Of a stretch of DNA of 45,306 bases, positions 42,401 through 45,306 are shown in pieces. Where the stretch lies: positions 1 through 45,306 of the forward strand of contig CADCPC010000039.1 in NCBI GenBank assembly GCA_902803285.1, in the 5' to 3' direction. The notes below the pieces were generated by a model. That model searched no databases. It worked only from the letters and a program-made list of their open reading frames with translations, and was not told where the DNA came from. This stretch comes from an uncultured Erysipelotrichaceae bacterium. GTDB lineage: Bacteria > Bacillota_I > Bacilli_A > RFN20 > CAG-826. Position numbers and translations under genes: made by a program. Each line of letters begins with the position of its first letter. Within the stretch, counting starts at the first letter, position 1.

Positions 42401-45306
42401 ATTCAACAATCTCCTCTTTAGCAGCTTTCCTTGCTAATAAGGAGGAAGACAAGACTTTTGAAGTTTTAGATGAATATCCTCTGACCAAAACCCAAGAAGG
42501 TATTTTTGTTGAATGTGTTTCTAAACCTAATAGCACAAACTATAACATCCCTTATCTATTTAAATTAGACAAGAAGATGGATTTAACTAAATTAAAAGAA
42601 GCGGTTAGCAAGACAATTGATAATCATCCATATTTAAAATCCATTCTTCATATGAATGATAATGGTGATATTGTTGCTAGAAGAAATAATAGTGCCGCTA
42701 AAGTTGAGATTCTTAAAAAAGAGATTGATATTAAATCTTTAGTTAGACCGTTTTCTATATTAGATGGAGAACTTTTCCGCGTAGAAATCTATGAAGGGAA
42801 AGATAATTATCTCTTCTTAGATTTCCATCACATTTTATGTGATGGCACCTCTGAAGCGATTATTTTAAGCGATATCGATAAAGCCTACTCAGGAGAAAAA
42901 TTAATTCCTGAAACCTATAGTGGTTATGAAGTCGCCCTTCAAGAAAAAGAAGATTTAGCCTCCCCTAAACTTGATAAGGCTAAAGCCTACTATAACGAAG
43001 TTCTTAAAGATGTCGATGGAGAATATACTTTAAAGAAAGATTTAAAAGTTGAAGAAACTTCTAAACTTCAATCTATTGATTATGAATTAGATTTAGATAA
43101 CGAATTAGTAAAGAAATACGTTGAAGCAAATAAATTAACCAATAACGCTTTATTTAATTTTGCCTTTGCCTTCAGCTTATCTAAATTCATCTACAAAGAT
43201 GATTCTTTATATGAAACTATCTATAACGGTAGAAAATCTTCTAAGGTAATGAATAGTGTATCAATGTTTGTAAAAACCTTACCGGTTTATATCAAATACA
43301 CTGAAGAAGATTTAGTGCTTGTTAAAGTTAAAGAGATGCAAGAACTCTTATCAGGTCTTGAAGAGAATGATTTATATTCCTTTGGTGATGTCGCTAACGA
43401 CTATAATTTAAAAGCGGATATTATCTTTGCTTATCAAGGAGATAACTTTAATTTTGATACTCTTGGTGGATTTAAAGTCACACCAATTTTAATGGAAAGT
43501 GAGACTCCTAAGAGTGATTTTGGTTTAGATATTTTCTTGGAAAATAATAAGTATCGCGCTCATTTTGAATGGGATCAAGCAGTGTACACAAAAGACACCA
43601 TTGATTCATTTAAGCGTTTATATGAATTAGCTTTAAATGAATTATTGACTAAAAAGAATATCAAAGATATTAATTGTCTTCCTGATTTTGATAAAGGACA
43701 ATATGAGAAATTTAATCAAACTGAGGTAGAAATACCAAAAGATATAACTGTTAATAAATTGCTTGAAAAACAAGCTAAAGAAAAACCAAGCAAAGTGGCA
43801 GTAGTGGCTAAAAACGGTAAATTAACTTATCAAGAACTTAACGAATCTGCAAATAAAGTGGCTCATTCTTTAATTAAAGAAGGGGTTATACTTGCAGAAT
43901 GTGTCGTAATGTTTATGCCGCGAATTAAAGAAGCATATGTTGTTAGACAAGGCATAGTGAAATCTGGTGGAGCCTTCGTTCCGGTTGATCCAAAATATCC
44001 AGATGAAAGAGTAAGTTATATTATTACTGATTCTGGTTCTAAATTATTAATATCCACTCGTGAAATTATTAAACAAAAACAAGATTTAATTAAATCCACG
44101 AAAGTGAAGGCTTTAGCAATCGAGGATTTATTAGAGTCTAAAGATAATAAGAATCCTGATGTTAAGATTCCTCAATCTTCTATGGCCTATGTCATTTATA
44201 CTTCTGGTTCAACTGGTAAACCAAAAGGCGTGATGATTGCGCATAAGAATTTACTTAATTATGTTTTAGATGGCTCTAACTTAGCCACAATATGTTATCG
44301 CGATATTGGAGAAGACTGTGTTAGCTGCTCTTTTGCTTCGCTTTCATTTGATGCTTCTTTGCAAGAAGAATTTGTACCTTTAACTCATGGTTACACCGCG
44401 GTTATAGCAAGTGAAGAAGAAATTGAAAATCCAATGTTACTGGCTAAGACTTTAAAAGAGAATCACGTCAAATATATGTTCATGACCCCATCCTTTGTAT
44501 CTAATTTATTAGATATTGATGTCTTTGTGGACGCTTTAAAAGAATTTAAATATGTTGATATGGGTGCAGAAGCAGTCCCAATGGAACTTTGTAATCGCTT
44601 AAGAAGTTTAGGGGTGACCGCCAATTTATTAAATGGATATGGTCCAACCGAAACTACAATTACGGCGACATACGCTTTGGTAAAAGATAAATACATGACT
44701 ATTGGTAAACCAGTAGCCAACACTAAAGTTTATACTTTAGATAAGCACGGACACATCTTGCCAATTAACGCCATTGGTGATTTAACTATCGCTGGGGAAT
44801 CAGTTGGCTTAGGTTATTTAGGTTTAGCCGAAAAAACTAAAGAAGCCTTTATTGAAGTTAATAACTTAAAAGCTTATCGAAGTGGTGATATGGCAAGAAT
44901 TAACAGCGAAGGCAACGTGGAATTCTTTGGTCGACTTGATAACCAAGTGAAATTAAGAGGCTTAAGAGTGGAACTCGATGAAATTGAAAGAGTCCTTAAC
45001 TCTTATAATTCCGTTACAAGAAGTATTATCTTAGTTAAACAAAGTCCAGAAGGAGATTATTTAGCGGCCTACTTTACTGCTTCAAGTCAAGTTGATAAAG
45101 ACAAATTACTTGAACATATGGCTAAATACTTAACTCCATATATGGTCCCTAAAGTGGTGATGCAGTTAGATAAATTCCCACTTACCCCAAACGGTAAAAT
45201 CGATAAAAAATCTCTTCCAGAAATTGAAGTTAAAGAAGAAAAGAAAGAAGTGAAATCTGCTTCTAATGAGTTAGAAGAAAAACTCTTAACATTATTTAAA
45301 AAAGCT
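39469..45306 (+). CDS. Nonribosomal peptide synthetase, modules C-A-T-C-A-(T...), truncated by window end
   Basis: A single frame of 1946 codons, open at the right edge, with AGGAGG (39456-39461) 7 nt before its ATG. Approximate domains: condensation C1 (1-420) with HHIIVDG 120-126; adenylation A1 (425-905) with YTSGSTG from 572, YGPTE and A10 Lys899; thiolation T1 (912-985) with Ser952 in VGLTS; condensation C2 (1002-1425) with HHILCDG 1120-1126; adenylation A2 (1428-1920) with YTSGSTG from 1577, GYGPTE 1723-1728 and A10 Lys1910; and the beginning of a second carrier domain. Catalytic motifs of C, A and T are intact. No epimerase or methyltransferase domain is seen. It would join at least two amino acids. 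Base composition is AT-rich like the neighbours, so no recent transfer is evident by eye. Confidence 0.93.
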   Translation, partial: MNKNYPLTKSEQGLYISSLNSGDAYNLANTVNLGKEVTKEQVNTALNAVFEAHPYLFTVLNIDEEGNISKHIEKEEIKLPFEEVKEIKIDSKPYELLNKHLYRFKLFKVKDEYVFYFDFHHIIVDGSSIHIFVSDFLKALEGKKLEKEKVDANEFALKEAIDLKSNKYKTAKDYYEKLVGGVETDSAPVEDKTDENISWGNIRMPLKVSDQEVKALTKKLGIKTSSFFLGTFSYLLSKINMENEALFLAVHNGRDESVLNSVGSYVKTYPFYLSYQDEDKVSDFLKKANEQQIDNVKNNIYPFADLNKDLGVSADVLFSYQGDYFYSGIYQGKLVEVTPLLRKDGKEKLSVELHRLNGKYIIWVEFRADLYNKSTIKHIIKMFDVAISEFLKKDKLIDVSLIDEEEIKLLDSFNKTSFPYIEEGKTILDDFLEVVKKQPNEVAVVFKDKKYTYKEVDEISTRIANELIRLGAKKEKVVSILVKKSEYIALASLGVIKSGAAYQPLDPTYPKDRLSFMVKDSNAIILIRDRELDDLIDDFKGKVLFTDELLSLKDNSEIKTRPSPKDLFIMLYTSGSTGVPKGVMLEHGNIFSFCRYYRQEFNFGPGSRNAAYASYGFDADMMDLYPALTSGATVYIIPDEMRLNLVELGEYYNKNQITHAFMTTQVGRQFASEIEVKSLKYFAVGGEKLVPMDPPKGYKFYNLYGPTEGTVFCTLQLVDKNYHRIPIGKCLTDYKIYVLDKNKKRLPILTSGELYISGPQVARGYLNREKENSEAFLTNWFTKEEKFERLYKTGDIVRLLEDGTIDFIGRKDGQVKIRGFRVELSEVEKVIRDFKGIKDATVKDFTDPSGVKYIVAYVVSDSKIDVEALNNFILERKPPYIVPAYTMQIDKIPLNQNQKVNKKALPVPELKVEEMVAPRNADEQDIFDILKGVLGHDQFGVTNDIFEVGLTSVSSIRFTILLSKKYNKSVDNGDLKEHSTISSLAAFLANKEEDKTFEVLDEYPLTKTQEGIFVECVSKPNSTNYNIPYLFKLDKKMDLTKLKEAVSKTIDNHPYLKSILHMNDNGDIVARRNNSAAKVEILKKEIDIKSLVRPFSILDGELFRVEIYEGKDNYLFLDFHHILCDGTSEAIILSDIDKAYSGEKLIPETYSGYEVALQEKEDLASPKLDKAKAYYNEVLKDVDGEYTLKKDLKVEETSKLQSIDYELDLDNELVKKYVEANKLTNNALFNFAFAFSLSKFIYKDDSLYETIYNGRKSSKVMNSVSMFVKTLPVYIKYTEEDLVLVKVKEMQELLSGLEENDLYSFGDVANDYNLKADIIFAYQGDNFNFDTLGGFKVTPILMESETPKSDFGLDIFLENNKYRAHFEWDQAVYTKDTIDSFKRLYELALNELLTKKNIKDINCLPDFDKGQYEKFNQTEVEIPKDITVNKLLEKQAKEKPSKVAVVAKNGKLTYQELNESANKVAHSLIKEGVILAECVVMFMPRIKEAYVVRQGIVKSGGAFVPVDPKYPDERVSYIITDSGSKLLISTREIIKQKQDLIKSTKVKALAIEDLLESKDNKNPDVKIPQSSMAYVIYTSGSTGKPKGVMIAHKNLLNYVLDGSNLATICYRDIGEDCVSCSFASLSFDASLQEEFVPLTHGYTAVIASEEEIENPMLLAKTLKENHVKYMFMTPSFVSNLLDIDVFVDALKEFKYVDMGAEAVPMELCNRLRSLGVTANLLNGYGPTETTITATYALVKDKYMTIGKPVANTKVYTLDKHGHILPINAIGDLTIAGESVGLGYLGLAEKTKEAFIEVNNLKAYRSGDMARINSEGNVEFFGRLDNQVKLRGLRVELDEIERVLNSYNSVTRSIILVKQSPEGDYLAAYFTASSQVDKDKLLEHMAKYLTPYMVPKVVMQLDKFPLTPNGKIDKKSLPEIEVKEEKKEVKSASNELEEKLLTLFKKA

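Noticed and set aside
1-45306. Mollicutes code with TGA as Trp
   Set aside because: Several genes end at TGA where overlap with the next start and protein length make sense (aroB, tyrA, PPTase), and Trp is coded by TGG throughout.

Overview
The window is AT-rich, gene-dense DNA that reads with the standard code (TGA is used as a stop, TGG for Trp). It most likely comes from a host-associated, non-sporulating member of the Bacilli near the Mollicutes/Erysipelotrichales/RF39 type. Three things suggest this: the gene order pth-mfd-rqcP-tilS-ftsH-dusB-lysS is a compressed form of the Bacillus subtilis order without its sporulation genes; TilS looks Mollicutes-like; and secreted proteins full of bacterial Ig-like (BIG) domains are typical of gut Bacillota. 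The taxon is an inference.

Layout. (1) 1-10820: a block of secreted or membrane-anchored proteins, all on the + strand: the tail of an anchored protein, two clostripain-like C11 cysteine proteases, a subtilisin-like S8 protease with an Asp-Pro stalk and a Cys-Gly-Gly C-terminal anchor, and an M6-type zinc metalloprotease lipoprotein. (2) 10817-11773, minus strand: a DUF368/PopT-type polyprenyl-phosphate transporter. (3) 11845-23187: housekeeping genes pth, mfd, rqcP, tilS, ftsH, dusB, lysS and a GT4 glycosyltransferase. (4) 23239-23727: tRNA-Ile2(CAU)-like and tRNA-Ser(UGA) genes, several terminators, and what looks like a scar joining the 3' ends of two divergent genes. (5) 23728-26129: a zinc-ribbon membrane protein, rsmE and mtaB. 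(6) 26232-34514: a tightly packed operon for chorismate and tyrosine (aminotransferase, chorismate mutase, aroB, aroC, an aroE-aroK fusion, aroQ, aroA, tyrA, DAHP synthase), with a near-perfect palindrome over its promoter. (7) 34518-37331, minus strand: a secreted endonuclease I-like protein with BIG repeats and a Lys/Ala-rich tail. (8) 37429-38625: a membrane protein, a small ORF or gene remnant, and a CPCC zinc-ribbon protein. (9) 38678-45306: a repeat-bearing intergenic region, then an Sfp-type phosphopantetheinyl transferase overlapping by 4 bp a large nonribosomal peptide synthetase (C-A-T-C-A-T...) that runs off the window end.

How it fits together. The proteases and nuclease would break down extracellular protein and DNA. 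The aro operon makes its own chorismate and, by its gene content, is aimed at tyrosine: no phenylalanine or tryptophan branch gene is present here. The PPTase-NRPS pair is the start of a biosynthetic gene cluster in what looks like a streamlined genome, and is the most interesting element. Its second carrier domain and everything after it lie outside the window. Recurrent oddities are -10 boxes placed only 6-10 nt before start codons (probable leaderless mRNAs), a likely ACG start for mfd, and a tRNA with an aberrant T-loop.
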